The notes beneath the pieces were generated by a model. That model made no database searches. It was not told the origin of the DNA and was given only the letters and a program-made list of their open reading frames with translations. DNA of 64,000 bases from Nocardia suismassiliense (GTDB lineage Bacteria; Actinomycetota; Actinomycetes; Mycobacteriales; Mycobacteriaceae), in NCBI RefSeq assembly GCF_900269665.1, contig NZ_LT985361.1, positions 8,600,174 to 8,664,173 of the forward strand, given 5' to 3'. Shown here piece after piece: positions 49,727 through 58,835 of this stretch. The position numbers and the translations under genes are program-made. Numbering within the stretch: position 1 is the stretch's first letter; the number at the start of each line of letters is the position of its first letter.

Positions 49727-50857
49727 TTACGGGCAGAGCGCGTGGCCCAGCAGGCCGACCAGATCCGGCATCGCATCCGGATCCTTGGTGAACGTATAGG
49801 TCACCGCGCGCCCCTCCGGTGTCGCACCGGACATGCCGACGAAGCCGTAGATCCCGCCCGAATGCCCCAAATACTCTGCACCGCAGGATAATTCGAGAAT
49901 TCCCAAGCCGAGCCCATAGTGCATCTGGGTCTCCGCGTCCATCAGCACACCGTTTCGCATCTCGCGCAACTGAGCCTCGGGGACCACCCGACCGGCGGCC
50001 AGCGCCGAATAGAAGCGATTCAAGTCGGCACCCGTGGAGATCAGCCCCCCGGCCGCCCACGGCACCGACGGTTCGATGCGCGACACATCGGTCACCTTGC
50101 CGTCCACTACCCCATAGCCTTTGGGATGCGGACTGCGGATCTCGCGATCGCCCGCCGCGGGCAGATATGTGTCCGCCAGCCCGTGCGGCTGCAGAATGCG
50201 CCGGTTCAGTTCGTCGACATACGGTGCGCCGGTGACTTTTTCGACGAGCATGGCCGCGACGTAGTAGTTGGTGTTGTTGTATTCATATCGGGTCCCCGGC
50301 GCGAAATCGGCAGGCCGCTGTAGCGCGATCGCCATACCTTCGGCCGGTGTCATGATGCGGTTCTCCAACGCCGCGCGATACTCGTCGACCCGTGGATCCG
50401 CGGCCACCTCCGGTAGCCCGCTCTGATGACGCAGGATCTGGCGCACGGTGATCACCCGCCCATCGATCCCCTCCCCGCGCAGCAGCCCGGGCAGATACGT
50501 GTCCACCGGCTCGTCCAGCCGCACCTTGTCCTCCGCGACCAGCTGCAAAACGATCGCACTGACAAAGGTTTTCGCGATACTGCCCACCCTGACGTGCTGG
50601 GCAGGCTCGGTAGGAATCTTCGCGCCGGTGTCGATATCGGCGACACCGCTGGTGAGCACCACCGTCTCGCCGTTGTCGGTGACGGTGGCGATCGCCCCGG
50701 TGACCCCCGACCCGACAATGCCGTCGATATCGGCCTGCACAGCGCGAATCTTGGTGTCCGGCACCCCACCGGACGCGTTCTCGGGCTTCGACTCCGACGT
50801 ACACCCGGCAAGCAGGGCAACCGCGGAGAGGGCGACGATGATCGGTGCACAGCGCAT
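49727..50857 (-). CDS. lipoprotein serine hydrolase (class C beta-lactamase / D-Ala-D-Ala carboxypeptidase fold)
   Basis: The 376-residue protein has a signal peptide with lipobox LLAGC (Cys 19). The active-site SxxK motif is SIAK (S93, K96), the second motif lies in YNNTNYYV, and HSGG stands in the place of KTG. The fold covers beta-lactamases, peptidases and esterases, so the substrate cannot be told. The HSG triad is more usual in esterase or carboxypeptidase-like members than in true beta-lactamases. It is anchored on the outside of the membrane. It is divergent from the DJ-1 gene across 172 bp. Confidence 0.9.
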   Translation of the reverse strand: MRCAPIIVALSAVALLAGCTSESKPENASGGVPDTKIRAVQADIDGIVGSGVTGAIATVTDNGETVVLTSGVADIDTGAKIPTEPAQHVRVGSIAKTFVSAIVLQLVAEDKVRLDEPVDTYLPGLLRGEGIDGRVITVRQILRHQSGLPEVAADPRVDEYRAALENRIMTPAEGMAIALQRPADFAPGTRYEYNNTNYYVAAMLVEKVTGAPYVDELNRRILQPHGLADTYLPAAGDREIRSPHPKGYGVVDGKVTDVSRIEPSVPWAAGGLISTGADLNRFYSALAAGRVVPEAQLREMRNGVLMDAETQMHYGLGLGILELSCGAEYLGHSGGIYGFVGMSGATPEGRAVTYTFTKDPDAMPDLVGLLGHALCP

Positions 50858-51029
50858 GCCTGAACGCTATGGAGCGGACGGCCTCGCCCACATCAGGGAC
50901 GGACCCCGATATTCCCCCGATCTCCCCTCCCCTACAAGGATGAGGCAGCACCGAGTCCATCAGAATTCCGATGTCTGATATCGGCGTTCCCATTGGCCAG
51001 TCTACGGCGACGCTCGTACTGTCGACCGT

Positions 51030-51725
51030 ATGGCGAAAATACTGTTCGTACTGACCGGTGCCGACACCTGGACCCTTGCCGACGGCACCCCGCACCCGAC
51101 CGGCTTCTGGGCCGAGGAGTTCGCCGTGCCGTACGAGGCGGCCAAGGCGGCGGGCCACGAGATCGTTGTCGCCACCCCCGGCGGCGTCGTGCCGCCGGTC
51201 GACCAGGGCAGCCTGGCGCCCGAATTCAACGGCGGCCAGGAGGGTGCCGACAAACGGGCCGCCGTGCTCGCCGCGAGTGCGGAACTGCAGCACCCCGTCA
51301 AGTTGTCCGAAGTAGACCTCGCCGACTACGCCGCCGTCTTCTACCCCGGCGGCCACGGTCCGATGGAGGACCTCGCGGTGAACGCCGAGTCGGGCCAACT
51401 GCTCACCGCCACCTTGGCATCCGGCAAACCGCTCGCGGTGGTGTGCCACGGCCCTGCCGCGCTGCTCGCTGCCGTCGGCGCCGACGGCACCAATCCCTTC
51501 GCGGGCTACCGGCTCACCGGCTTCACCAACGCGGAGGAGCGCCAGGGCGGCCTGGCCGACAAGGCCAAGTGGCTGCTGCAGGATCGACTCGTCGAACTGG
51601 GCGCGGATTTCCGCGAGGGCGAGCCATGGGCGCCGCAGGTCGTGGTCGACCGTAACCTGATCACCGGGCAGAACCCGGCCTCGTCCGCGGCGGTGGCGCA
51701 GGAACTGCTGCGGGCGCTCGGCTGA
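51030..51725 (+). CDS. DJ-1/PfpI superfamily protein (Hsp31-like type 1 glutamine amidotransferase fold)
   Basis: The 231-residue protein has FWAEEFAVPYEAAKAAGHEI with the catalytic Glu at 29/30, VFYPGGHGPMEDL, and the nucleophile elbow AVVCHGPAALL with C139-H140. It has the longer Hsp31/glyoxalase III form, with KAKWLLQDRLVELGADF towards the C-terminus. Such proteins detoxify methylglyoxal or act as stress chaperones. The aldo/keto reductase gene follows 141 bp downstream on the same strand, consistent with a carbonyl-stress pair. Confidence 0.92.
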   Translation: MAKILFVLTGADTWTLADGTPHPTGFWAEEFAVPYEAAKAAGHEIVVATPGGVVPPVDQGSLAPEFNGGQEGADKRAAVLAASAELQHPVKLSEVDLADYAAVFYPGGHGPMEDLAVNAESGQLLTATLASGKPLAVVCHGPAALLAAVGADGTNPFAGYRLTGFTNAEERQGGLADKAKWLLQDRLVELGADFREGEPWAPQVVVDRNLITGQNPASSAAVAQELLRALG

Positions 51726-51866
51726 CGTTTCGCCGCTCGCGAAACGACCCCGCAGGGGGAATCGCCGGGGCGGCGACAACGTTGCTGCCAGTAGCGACGT
51801 CGCCGTGCCGACGTCACACCGGCTCGCCCGCTCTCGCGCAATTCCCCTTCGGAAGGAACCGAACTC

Positions 51867-52739
51867 ATGAGCACCAACCTGCACGCGCGGCCCGCCGCGG
51901 CATCCGGCACCTTCGCGCTCGGCGGTGACCTACCCGTCCACCGGCTCGGCTACGGGGCCATGCAGCTGACCGGCCCCGGCGTCTGGGGTGACCCCAAGGA
52001 TCCCGACGAGGCGGTCCGGGTGCTGCGACGGGCCGTCGAGCTCGGCGTCACCTTCATCGACACGGCCGACTCCTACGGCCCATTCGTCAGCGAACAGCTC
52101 ATCCGTAAGGCCTTGCACCCCTACGCCGATGACCTGGTGATCGCCACCAAGGGCGGGCTCACCCGGGGCGGTCCGGGCGACTGGCGTCCGGTCGGCAGGC
52201 CCGAATACCTGCGCCAGCAGACCGAACTGAGCCTGCGCAACCTCGGCGTCGAGCAGATCGATCTCTACCAGTTGCACCGGATCGACCCGCAGGTGCCGCT
52301 GGCCGACCAGCTCGGCGAACTGGTGCTGCTGCAGCAGGAGGGCAAGATTCGCCACATCGGCGTCTCCCAGGTGAGCGTCGAGGAGCTGCGCCGAGCCCGC
52401 GAGATCGCCACCATCGTCTCGGTGCAGAACCTGTACAACCTGGCCAACCGCGCCGACGAGGATGTGCTCGAGTACGCCGAGCAGGAGAACATCGCGTTCA
52501 TCCCCTGGTTCCCCATCGCCACCGGCGAACTCGCCAGGCCGGGTGGCCCGCTCGACGCGATCGCCAAGGAAAACGGCGCGACCCCCGCCCAGCTCGCGCT
52601 CGCCTGGCTGCTGCGCCGCTCGCCGGTGGTGCTGCCGATTCCAGGCACGTCCAGCATCGCGCACCTCGAGGAGAACACCGACGCCGCGCGCATCACGCTG
52701 ACCGACAAGGAGTTCGAGGCGCTGTCCGCGGCCGCCTGA
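51867..52739 (+). CDS. aldo/keto reductase
   Basis: The 290-residue NADPH-dependent reductase has the (beta/alpha)8 fold. The catalytic tetrad is readable as D65 and Y70 (FIDTADSYG), K95 (VIATKGG) and H137 (LYQLHRID). The cofactor-binding tail is VLPIPGTSSIAHLEENTDA. It is most like the AKR13/YajO-type actinobacterial enzymes reducing aldehydes. AAGGAA precedes the start at a good distance. Together with the upstream DJ-1 gene it may deal with reactive carbonyls; this is inference. Confidence 0.93.
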   Translation: MSTNLHARPAAASGTFALGGDLPVHRLGYGAMQLTGPGVWGDPKDPDEAVRVLRRAVELGVTFIDTADSYGPFVSEQLIRKALHPYADDLVIATKGGLTRGGPGDWRPVGRPEYLRQQTELSLRNLGVEQIDLYQLHRIDPQVPLADQLGELVLLQQEGKIRHIGVSQVSVEELRRAREIATIVSVQNLYNLANRADEDVLEYAEQENIAFIPWFPIATGELARPGGPLDAIAKENGATPAQLALAWLLRRSPVVLPIPGTSSIAHLEENTDAARITLTDKEFEALSAAA

Positions 52740-52758
52740 TTCCATCCCGACTCGAGGC

Positions 52759-52780
52759 GGGCCCGGCTTCGGCCGGGCCC
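52759..52780. terminator. bidirectional hairpin terminator
   Basis: GGGCCCGGC, loop TTCG, GCCGGGCCC: a perfect 9-bp stem with a stable tetraloop, 19 bp after the aldo/keto reductase stop and 9 bp from the stop of the convergent small gene. Confidence 0.85.
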
Positions 52781-52788
52781 ACCTTGCT

Positions 52789-52977
52789 TCACTTCTCGGC
52801 CGCCCGGCGGAAACAGCAGGCCGAGGCGGCGAGGTATTGGTGACAGCGGGCACCGTGGCCGCCGTGCACGGTGAGGATGAACCGCGCTCGTTCGTAGCTG
52901 AGGTCCACCGGATCCTGTGCGCAGTCGCGACTCTGCACCAGCCACAATTCCCGCACATCCGAGTGCAATACGTCCAT
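52789..52977 (-). CDS. small Cys/His-containing hypothetical protein
   Basis: The 62-residue protein is MDVLHSDVRELWLVQSRDCA... with four Cys (about 19, 45, 53, 54) and several His, including GGHGARCHQYL. AGAGGTG stands 4-5 nt before the ATG, a good ribosome site. It is divergent from the XRE-TPR regulator, with the promoters sharing about 245 bp. I do not know a function. The Cys/His content hints at metal binding or a redox role, but spacing does not match a known finger. Confidence 0.65.
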   Translation of the reverse strand: MDVLHSDVRELWLVQSRDCAQDPVDLSYERARFILTVHGGHGARCHQYLAASACCFRRAAEK

Positions 52978-53235
52978 AGTTCACCTCTGCGTAAACGTCA
53001 GTGCACCCGGCACCGAAAGGCGCCCCCGGAATCGCGCGCGACACGGATGGATCGGGCCGTGTCGGGACCATGCGGCGGATTCTGGAATGCCGGCGCCCTG
53101 GTACGGGTTTGGGCAGAACCCCGGCGCCGGGTGCAGATTCAGCGTGCACGTTGCGATTCGGTGGATAACAGTCCCGAATGCGGTAAATGCGGGTAGTTTC
53201 CGTTTGTATCAGCCTGGTGCGAGGAAGCGGGACCT

Positions 53236-54582
53236 ATGGTTGAGATCGACTGGACGGGCGAGGATGTCCGTGCGCTTCGCGCCGCGATGCGGCGAAGTCG
53301 GTACGAATTCGCGCGTCTGGTGGGCGTCACCCCGCGCACCGTGGTCTTGTGGGAAAACGGCCGGACAACCCGGATGCATGCCGCAAGCCAACGTCTGCTC
53401 GACCGGGTCGTGTCAGAAGCCGATCCGGTCGTCGTCGCACGATTCGAGCGGGCCGTCACCGCGGGCCGGGGGGCCGGCTTCGACATCGAAGCCGCCGACT
53501 CGGCGCCCGATACGGAAACCCAGCTCGGTAGGGACATCGGGCTCGACAAGGAAGTCGAGGATGACGACGTGAGAAGGCGAGAGTTATTGGCCTGCATCGG
53601 GGTCGGCCTGACCGGTAAGGCCGCCGACCTGGTCGCGGCCGAACCGGAGAAAATGCTGGCCACCCTGGACGCCGGATCGATCAGCGAACGACGGCTCGGC
53701 CTGCTGGAGCAGTCGGCCGAGGCGCTCGGCAAACGAGTGGTTCAGGTGCCGCCGCACGAGCTGCTGCACACCACACTCGAGCAATTCCGTACCGTCCGTG
53801 GCACTCTCGCGCAGCGCCAGGCCACCCACCATCAGGTCCGGCTGGTGCGCACCGCGGGCAGGCTGGCCAACGTCGTCGGCGAAATCCTGTTCAACGAAGG
53901 TCATTTCGGACAAGCGCGACTCTGGTACGGCACCGCGATCCACGCCGCGCAGGACATCGGTGATCGTTATTCCGAGGATATCGCGCTGGCCGGTCTCGCA
54001 TATTTACCGACGTATAGTGACAAGCCGAAGGAAGTCTTGAACTTGCTCGGCGGCCGTCTCGAAGAAAATCCGGCGCACGGCCCGGCGGCGGCCTGGCTGT
54101 GGGGAATGGCGGCCCGCGCCCATGCCAGCCTCGGAAATGCCGTCCAGTTTGTCCGGTGTATCGAGAAATCCGGTCGCGCATTGGAAAATGTTGGCCAAGA
54201 AGAGCTTACGGTCGGCATCTTTTCTTATCGCCCGGAGAAACTGGCCTTCTATCAGGCGATCGGCTACTCCAATCTCGGCCGCGCCGCCGAAACCGCAAAG
54301 GCCGCGGCCCATGCGCTGGCCCTGTACGACCCACAGGAAACAATGGAGCCCGCCCTCGTCCGGTTCGAGCATGCCACCGCGTTGCTGAGCGCCGGTGAGG
54401 TCGATGAAGCGTGTTCCGTTGCGACACAAGCGATCACCGGCAACAACACCTATATCGGGCTGACCGTCACCAAACGCGCCGGGAAGTTCGATACCGCGCT
54501 CACCGGCTTTCGCGGGCGCGCGGTCACCGAGTGGCGCCAGCAGGCCCGCTCGATCATCGAGTCGGCGCGCACGAAGGCCTAG
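53236..54582 (+). CDS. XRE-family transcriptional regulator with C-terminal TPR-like repeats
   Basis: The 448-residue protein has an N-terminal helix-turn-helix (residues about 8-60, LRAAMRRSRYEFARLVGVTPRTVVLWENGRTTR), a linker, and a long helical repeat domain (about 150-445) with TPR-like segments such as EILFNEGHFGQARLWYGTAIHAA and LFHATALL-type helices. This architecture is frequent in Streptomyces and Nocardia, where members control development or secondary metabolism, sometimes through a small peptide or partner protein. The small protein gene divergent from it is a candidate partner. An ATG/GTG in a good position directly precedes VEIDWTGEDV. Confidence 0.85.
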   Translation: MVEIDWTGEDVRALRAAMRRSRYEFARLVGVTPRTVVLWENGRTTRMHAASQRLLDRVVSEADPVVVARFERAVTAGRGAGFDIEAADSAPDTETQLGRDIGLDKEVEDDDVRRRELLACIGVGLTGKAADLVAAEPEKMLATLDAGSISERRLGLLEQSAEALGKRVVQVPPHELLHTTLEQFRTVRGTLAQRQATHHQVRLVRTAGRLANVVGEILFNEGHFGQARLWYGTAIHAAQDIGDRYSEDIALAGLAYLPTYSDKPKEVLNLLGGRLEENPAHGPAAAWLWGMAARAHASLGNAVQFVRCIEKSGRALENVGQEELTVGIFSYRPEKLAFYQAIGYSNLGRAAETAKAAAHALALYDPQETMEPALVRFEHATALLSAGEVDEACSVATQAITGNNTYIGLTVTKRAGKFDTALTGFRGRAVTEWRQQARSIIESARTKA

Positions 54583-54657
54583 CCGACCGCCGTTCGACGC
54601 CCGCGCACCATACGATCCGCTGATCGGTACGGACCGCCGCCGGGCGCCGGTGCGGCG

Positions 54658-54819
54658 CTAGGACTTCGCGGCGTCCTGCGGGCGGCGGCGGTGCATGATC
54701 GCATCCAGCCAGCCGCTGATCTGTTGGGTCTGCGCGGGAGTCGGGCGACCGGCCTCCCAGCGATGGGCCGCTTCGATCAACGTCTCCGGCAGGCTGGGGG
54801 TGAACCGTTGATTCGTCAT
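54658..54819 (-). CDS. hypothetical 53-residue protein
   Basis: MTNQRFTPSLPETLIEAAHR... is a short, helical, Arg-rich protein (IMHRRRPQDAAKS at the end). It lies downstream of mbtH on the same strand, 121 bp after its stop. Codon use looks normal, but the ribosome site is weak and I recognise no family. The frame is open further upstream to 55041; that would run into mbtH and is unlikely. Confidence 0.4.
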   Translation of the reverse strand: MTNQRFTPSLPETLIEAAHRWEAGRPTPAQTQQISGWLDAIMHRRRPQDAAKS

Positions 54820-54940
54820 ACGTCCATGATGCACTGGGGCGCAGCGAAGTACGAGTAGGGGGCGGGGCGCGCCGGTCTGCAGGGGGGATGTTGACCGGCG
54901 CTCCCCGCCTATACGGGTGGTTTCGGGGTTCGGTGGGCGC

Positions 54941-55159
54941 TCAGGAACTTTCGTTGGCCGAGGCCTCGATGAGTGATTTGGGACGCATATCGAGCCAGTG
55001 TGTTTCGACGTAGTGCAGACAGGCTTTACGGGCGGCGGCACCGTAGGCGATGGTCCAGCCGCCGGGGACGGCCGCGAAGATCGGCCAGAGCGAGTGCTCG
55101 CCGTCGTCGTTGATCAGTACGTAGAACTGGGCGCCGTCGTCGTCGAAAGGGTTGTTCAT
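54941..55159 (-). CDS. MbtH-like protein (NRPS adenylation-domain partner)
   Basis: The 72-residue protein has the complete MbtH signature: NPFDDDGAQFYVLINDDGEHSLWPIF with the SLWP core, VPGGWTIAYG, and ACLHYVETHWLDMRPKSL. MbtH proteins bind A domains and are needed for the activity of many actinobacterial NRPSs. The nearest NRPS is the giant gene at 1-16468, 38 kb away; no NRPS gene adjoins it. It may act in trans on that enzyme or on others elsewhere. AAGGAA lies 4 nt before the ATG. Confidence 0.95.
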   Translation of the reverse strand: MNNPFDDDGAQFYVLINDDGEHSLWPIFAAVPGGWTIAYGAAARKACLHYVETHWLDMRPKSLIEASANESS

Positions 55160-55890
55160 CGGGTTTCCTTTTTCCTGGTTGGGTCAGGTTTGGGGGGGTC
55201 TGTGCGGTGCCGATACACCGGAGTGGGCCTGCGATTCGGCCGGTGCGCGCCGTGGGTGGGTGCAGCGGCCGACGGCGTCGAACCCGGCAGCGCACGGCGC
55301 AGGTGTCGGGTTACGCGAAATATGGTGTGGCCGAACTCACGACGACGAAGGCGGTGCGAGGCCTTGGTGGCTACCCCGACGGCGGATGCGCCGGGCGGAT
55401 CGGGGGCTGGGCGAGGGCGGGGCACTGGAATCCCCGTCGGTGCCGGACCTTCCCTGTGTCCGGCACCGACGAAGTCTGTAGTGACCGGTCGGCCGTCGAT
55501 GATCGCGAGCTGCGGATCGAACTCGGTCACGCCCTCCACCAGGGTACTGGCGCACACCGACAAGTCGGGCGATTCGACACCGATTGCCGGAATTCGGGCG
55601 GGGCGAGCGATCTTCCAGCGCACCGGGCCGCCGCTGAGCGAGCTGTACCCCCGACAGATACAGCTCACTCGGCGCTGCGGTCTGGGGAGGCGCCGGGGCC
55701 GCGCGCTGAACCCGCACAACTCCGTATGGTGCACCAGAGGCTGCCCATATGGCGAAACGATGACGGTCGACAACGTTCCTCCAACTTCACTGCCGCTGCG
55801 CAACGCGCCCGGCTGCCAGCTACCTCGCACGGAAGTGACTCGTGCATTGCGAACATTAGGCGTTGGATCAATAAGCTGGACGATTTTCCG
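55160..55890. other. 731-bp region without a supportable gene
   Basis: Several open frames cross this stretch on both strands, but all are rich in Arg/Pro or Gly and none resembles a known protein or has a ribosome site. The codon pattern is unlike the neighbours. The only clear structure is the hairpin at 55435-55471. It may be a decayed gene or long untranslated sequence between mftG and mbtH. Confidence 0.5.
55435..55471. terminator. strong hairpin between mftG and mbtH
   Basis: A perfect 14-bp stem (CGTCGGTGCCGGAC and its complement) closes a 9-nt loop. It lies 420 bp beyond the mftG stop on the same strand. It could end the mycofactocin transcript before mbtH. No T-tract follows; a role as an RNA structure is not excluded. 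Confidence 0.55.
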
Positions 55891-57384
55891 TTAAAGACTT
55901 TGTGACGTTCGACTGCCGCCGGACCGGCGGAGATCATCGGCGAGGTGTTCCGCGATCAGCACCGCCGTGGCCTGCGGCCCGCGGCTCAGCGGCACCGGCA
56001 CGACGGAGAGATCGGCCACCGTCAAGCCGGCTACGCCGTGCACCCGGCCTGACTCGTCCACGACCGCGCGCTCGTCGCCGGCCGGCCCCATGCGACAGGT
56101 CCCGGAGAGATGTTGCGAGGTAGCCAGATTGGCGTGCAACCACGCCGCCGCGGCCGCCGGCTGGTGCGGCATCGGGTCGGTGCGCGGTGTCGCCGACATC
56201 TCGTGCAACACCTCCGTGGCGATCCCTACGGCGGCGCGCAGCCTGGCCCGATCGTGCTCGGTCGAGAGATACCGATGCTCGATCACCGGCGGTACCGCGG
56301 GATCGGCCGACCGCAGCCGCAGCACCCCCGCGGAACTCGGTCGCATCAGCGCGACGCCGAGGCGCTGTGCGCCGGGTGTGAAAGCGACCGTGTAGGGCCG
56401 GATCTCGATGTCGTCCAGCTCGAGCACGTATTCCAGGGGGACGGTGGCCCGCTCGGCCGGCCCTGATCGGTATTCGAGACCGATCTCGGGATGGTCGGTG
56501 AACCAGGCGCCGACGGGGGCCGCGTGCACGACCGGGATATCGAGTGCCCGCAGCTGTTCGGGGTCGCCGATGCCCGAACGCAGCAGCAGCGTGGCGGATT
56601 CGATCGCGCCGGCGCTCAGCACGATGTGGTCCGCCCAGAGGGTGTCGGCCCGGCCGTCGTGCCACACGTCGACGCCGACCGCACGGGTGCCGTGAAAGCG
56701 CAGGCGCAGCACCGGCGTAGCGGCCTGCACGGTGAGGTTCGGTCTGCCCAGTGCGGGCAGCAGGTAGGCGGACGCGGTGCTGACCCGCTTGCCGTCGTCG
56801 GTACTACACGGCACCCGGCCGATGCCGGCGGTGGCCCCCGCCGGTCCGTTGAGGTCGGGTATCTCCGGAAACCCCAGTGCCGCACAGGAAGTGGCGAAGT
56901 GTTCGCTCACTGGCACCGGGTTCTTGTTGCGGTGCACCGGGATAGGCCCGGACCGGCCGTGCCAGGGCTGATCGCCGAAGTCGAGGTCACGCTCCGAGCG
57001 GCGGTATGCGGGCAGCACCGTGTCGAACGACCAGGCCGTCGACGACCCGAGCGCCCGGCTCCATGCCGCGAAGTCCGCCGCGGTGGCCCGCACGAAGTAG
57101 CTGCCGTTGACCGCACCCGAGCCACCGAAAAGCTTGCCGCGCACGATGTTTCCCATGACCGCGGCACCGTCGTCGGCGAGGGTGACCGGGTAACGCCACA
57201 ACCACGCCGCGTCCGCGCCGATCGGCAGGCGGGTGGCATCGAGCAGCGCCGCGGGAAAGCCCTCCGGCGCGAGCCCGACCGAGCCGGCTTCGAGCAGCCG
57301 GACGGAGTGTTCCGGGTCCGCACTCAGCCGCGCCGCGAGCACACAGCCCGCGGTACCGCCCCCGACGATGAGCGTGTCGGTCAT
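55891..57384 (-). CDS. mftG: mycofactocin-associated GMC oxidoreductase MftG
   Basis: The 497-residue GMC-family flavoprotein has FAD-binding LIVGGGTAGCVLAARLS at the N-terminus, GKLFGGSGAVNGSYFVRA, LSAGAIESATLLLRSGIG, and the C-terminal QHLSGTCRMG block plus LTVADLSVVPVPLSRGPQATAVLIAE. Its position right after mftF identifies it as MftG, which re-oxidises mycofactocinol and links it to respiration in mycobacteria (recalled). It starts 41 bp after the mftF stop and is the last gene of the cluster. Confidence 0.93.
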   Translation of the reverse strand: MTDTLIVGGGTAGCVLAARLSADPEHSVRLLEAGSVGLAPEGFPAALLDATRLPIGADAAWLWRYPVTLADDGAAVMGNIVRGKLFGGSGAVNGSYFVRATAADFAAWSRALGSSTAWSFDTVLPAYRRSERDLDFGDQPWHGRSGPIPVHRNKNPVPVSEHFATSCAALGFPEIPDLNGPAGATAGIGRVPCSTDDGKRVSTASAYLLPALGRPNLTVQAATPVLRLRFHGTRAVGVDVWHDGRADTLWADHIVLSAGAIESATLLLRSGIGDPEQLRALDIPVVHAAPVGAWFTDHPEIGLEYRSGPAERATVPLEYVLELDDIEIRPYTVAFTPGAQRLGVALMRPSSAGVLRLRSADPAVPPVIEHRYLSTEHDRARLRAAVGIATEVLHEMSATPRTDPMPHQPAAAAAWLHANLATSQHLSGTCRMGPAGDERAVVDESGRVHGVAGLTVADLSVVPVPLSRGPQATAVLIAEHLADDLRRSGGSRTSQSL

Positions 57385-57425
57385 CCGAGCCCTGTCCGAT
57401 CAGTGTGTGCGCGCCCGATCGGTGA

Positions 57426-58835
57426 TCAGTGCGACGGCGCAGTGGGTTTCAGCGATTCCGGGCTGCGCGCACGGAAGGCACCCACCCAGAGGCCGGTGCC
57501 GTAGGCGATGTCGTCGAGCCGCTTGTAGGCCACGTACCGCACCGGATCGAGGCCACCGGCGTCGCGATGGGTGAACCAGTCCGCGAGCCCGTCCGCGACC
57601 GCCATGGTGATCGCGATGCGCCGAATCCGCTTCGATGCCAGCATCGCCAGCAGCGTCACCGGCCAGTAGTGCCTGCACATCGCCGAGGCCAGCCGCCACA
57701 GACCGGCGAAGAAACCACGGGACAGGTAGATCGCGGCGATCCGGGTCGGGTTGTCCAGTTCCGCGAAGACCCGGCGTAGTCGGACCAGCGCCGTGAGCAA
57801 GGTGAGCAGCCCGCCGATCAGCCCCCACTTCGACAGCGTGGCGAACAGGAACGCCGCCACCATCGTCCAGGAGGGCAACGACAGCGGCGAGACCATGCCC
57901 GGGTGGCGCTCGCCCAACGGTGCTGCGCCCGTGCCGTAGAACATCTTTCGGCCGAACCAGGCCCGGAAGGACACCCGGTGGTCGTGCGCGACGTGCGCGG
58001 CCGGTTCGTAGCGCAGCCGCCAGCCGGCCTGTTCGAGCCGCCAGCACAGGTCGACGTCCTCGGCGACCAGCATCGACTCGTCGAAGCCGTCCTGCGCCAG
58101 CAGCGCCCGGCGGCGCGCCAGCAGCGCGGCGCTGGGCACGTAGGAGATCAGGCCGTGCGACTGCACCGCGGCTTCCCGCCTGCCCAGATCCAACGAGGAG
58201 CGGGTGTGCTCGTAGCGGGCGAGGGCATTGGACTCCGGGTCCAGCGCGACGATCCTGGGGGCGACCAGCGCCACCTCCGGATCGCTGAAGTGCCCGAGCA
58301 TCACCTCCAGCCAGCCGCTGCGCGGCACCACGTCGGAGTCCAGGAACGCGACGAAGTCGGTTGTCGCGGCCTTCAATCCGGCATTGCGCGCGGCGGCGGG
58401 CCCTTGCTTCTCGTCGTGGCGCAGCACGGTCACCCGGCAGCGGGTGCCCCGATCGCGCGGGATCTGCACCGGCTGATCCGAACCGTCGTCGACCACGATG
58501 ACGTTGTGCCCGCGCAGCGCGGCGAGCAGCCTGGCGAGTCCGTCGGCGTTGTTGTGCAGCGGCACGATGACGGTGACGTCCTCGGGGGACGGCAGCAGGC
58601 GGGGACGCGGGTTGGCGACCCCGGAGTCGAGCAGCCGTCTGGCAACGGTCGCGGACTTCGGGCCGGTCACCTCGAGGTACCCGTCGCCGATCATCTCGGC
58701 GGCCTCCGGGGCAAGTCGCAGCAACCGAGCGGGCGAACCGCCGATCAGGACCCGGCCTCCGGAGTATGCGCGTACCCGTGGATCAATCCGCACCCCGAAT
58801 CCGTCGGGCAGGCGATCATGGCGCATTCCTGGCAT
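57426..58835 (-). CDS. mftF: mycofactocin glycosyltransferase MftF
   Basis: The 469-residue protein begins MPGMRHDRLPDGFGVRIDPRVR, then GGSPARLLRLAPEAAEMI. A GT2 domain follows with VTVIVPLHNNADGLARLLAAL, VVDDGSDQP, GPAAARNAGLKA, the DxD-type FLDSDVVPRSGWLEVML, and YVPSAALLARR with EDVDLCWRLEQAGWRLRYEP. C-terminal membrane helices follow and the end YGTGLWVGAFRARSPESLKP matches MftF. It adds the beta-1,4-glucan chain to the mycofactocin core. The start is uncertain: ATG 58826 is equally possible and the frame is open to 58988. In mycobacteria mftD and mftE precede it; here mftBC does, across about 220 bp. Confidence 0.93.
   Translation of the reverse strand: MPGMRHDRLPDGFGVRIDPRVRAYSGGRVLIGGSPARLLRLAPEAAEMIGDGYLEVTGPKSATVARRLLDSGVANPRPRLLPSPEDVTVIVPLHNNADGLARLLAALRGHNVIVVDDGSDQPVQIPRDRGTRCRVTVLRHDEKQGPAAARNAGLKAATTDFVAFLDSDVVPRSGWLEVMLGHFSDPEVALVAPRIVALDPESNALARYEHTRSSLDLGRREAAVQSHGLISYVPSAALLARRRALLAQDGFDESMLVAEDVDLCWRLEQAGWRLRYEPAAHVAHDHRVSFRAWFGRKMFYGTGAAPLGERHPGMVSPLSLPSWTMVAAFLFATLSKWGLIGGLLTLLTALVRLRRVFAELDNPTRIAAIYLSRGFFAGLWRLASAMCRHYWPVTLLAMLASKRIRRIAITMAVADGLADWFTHRDAGGLDPVRYVAYKRLDDIAYGTGLWVGAFRARSPESLKPTAPSH

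Noticed and set aside
49727..50857. Calling the serine hydrolase a beta-lactamase
   Set aside because: It has SxxK and a Tyr-Asn motif but HSG instead of KTG and is a lipoprotein; esterase or peptidase activity is as likely.
52265..53149. Minus-strand frame of 294 codons
   Set aside because: Overlaps the aldo/keto reductase and the real small gene in another frame; Ser/Arg/Pro-rich antisense composition.
54998..55894. Plus-strand frame of 298 codons and related frames across 55.2-55.9 kb
   Set aside because: It begins antisense to mbtH, has low-complexity Gly/Arg/Val content, and shows no ribosome site or family resemblance.
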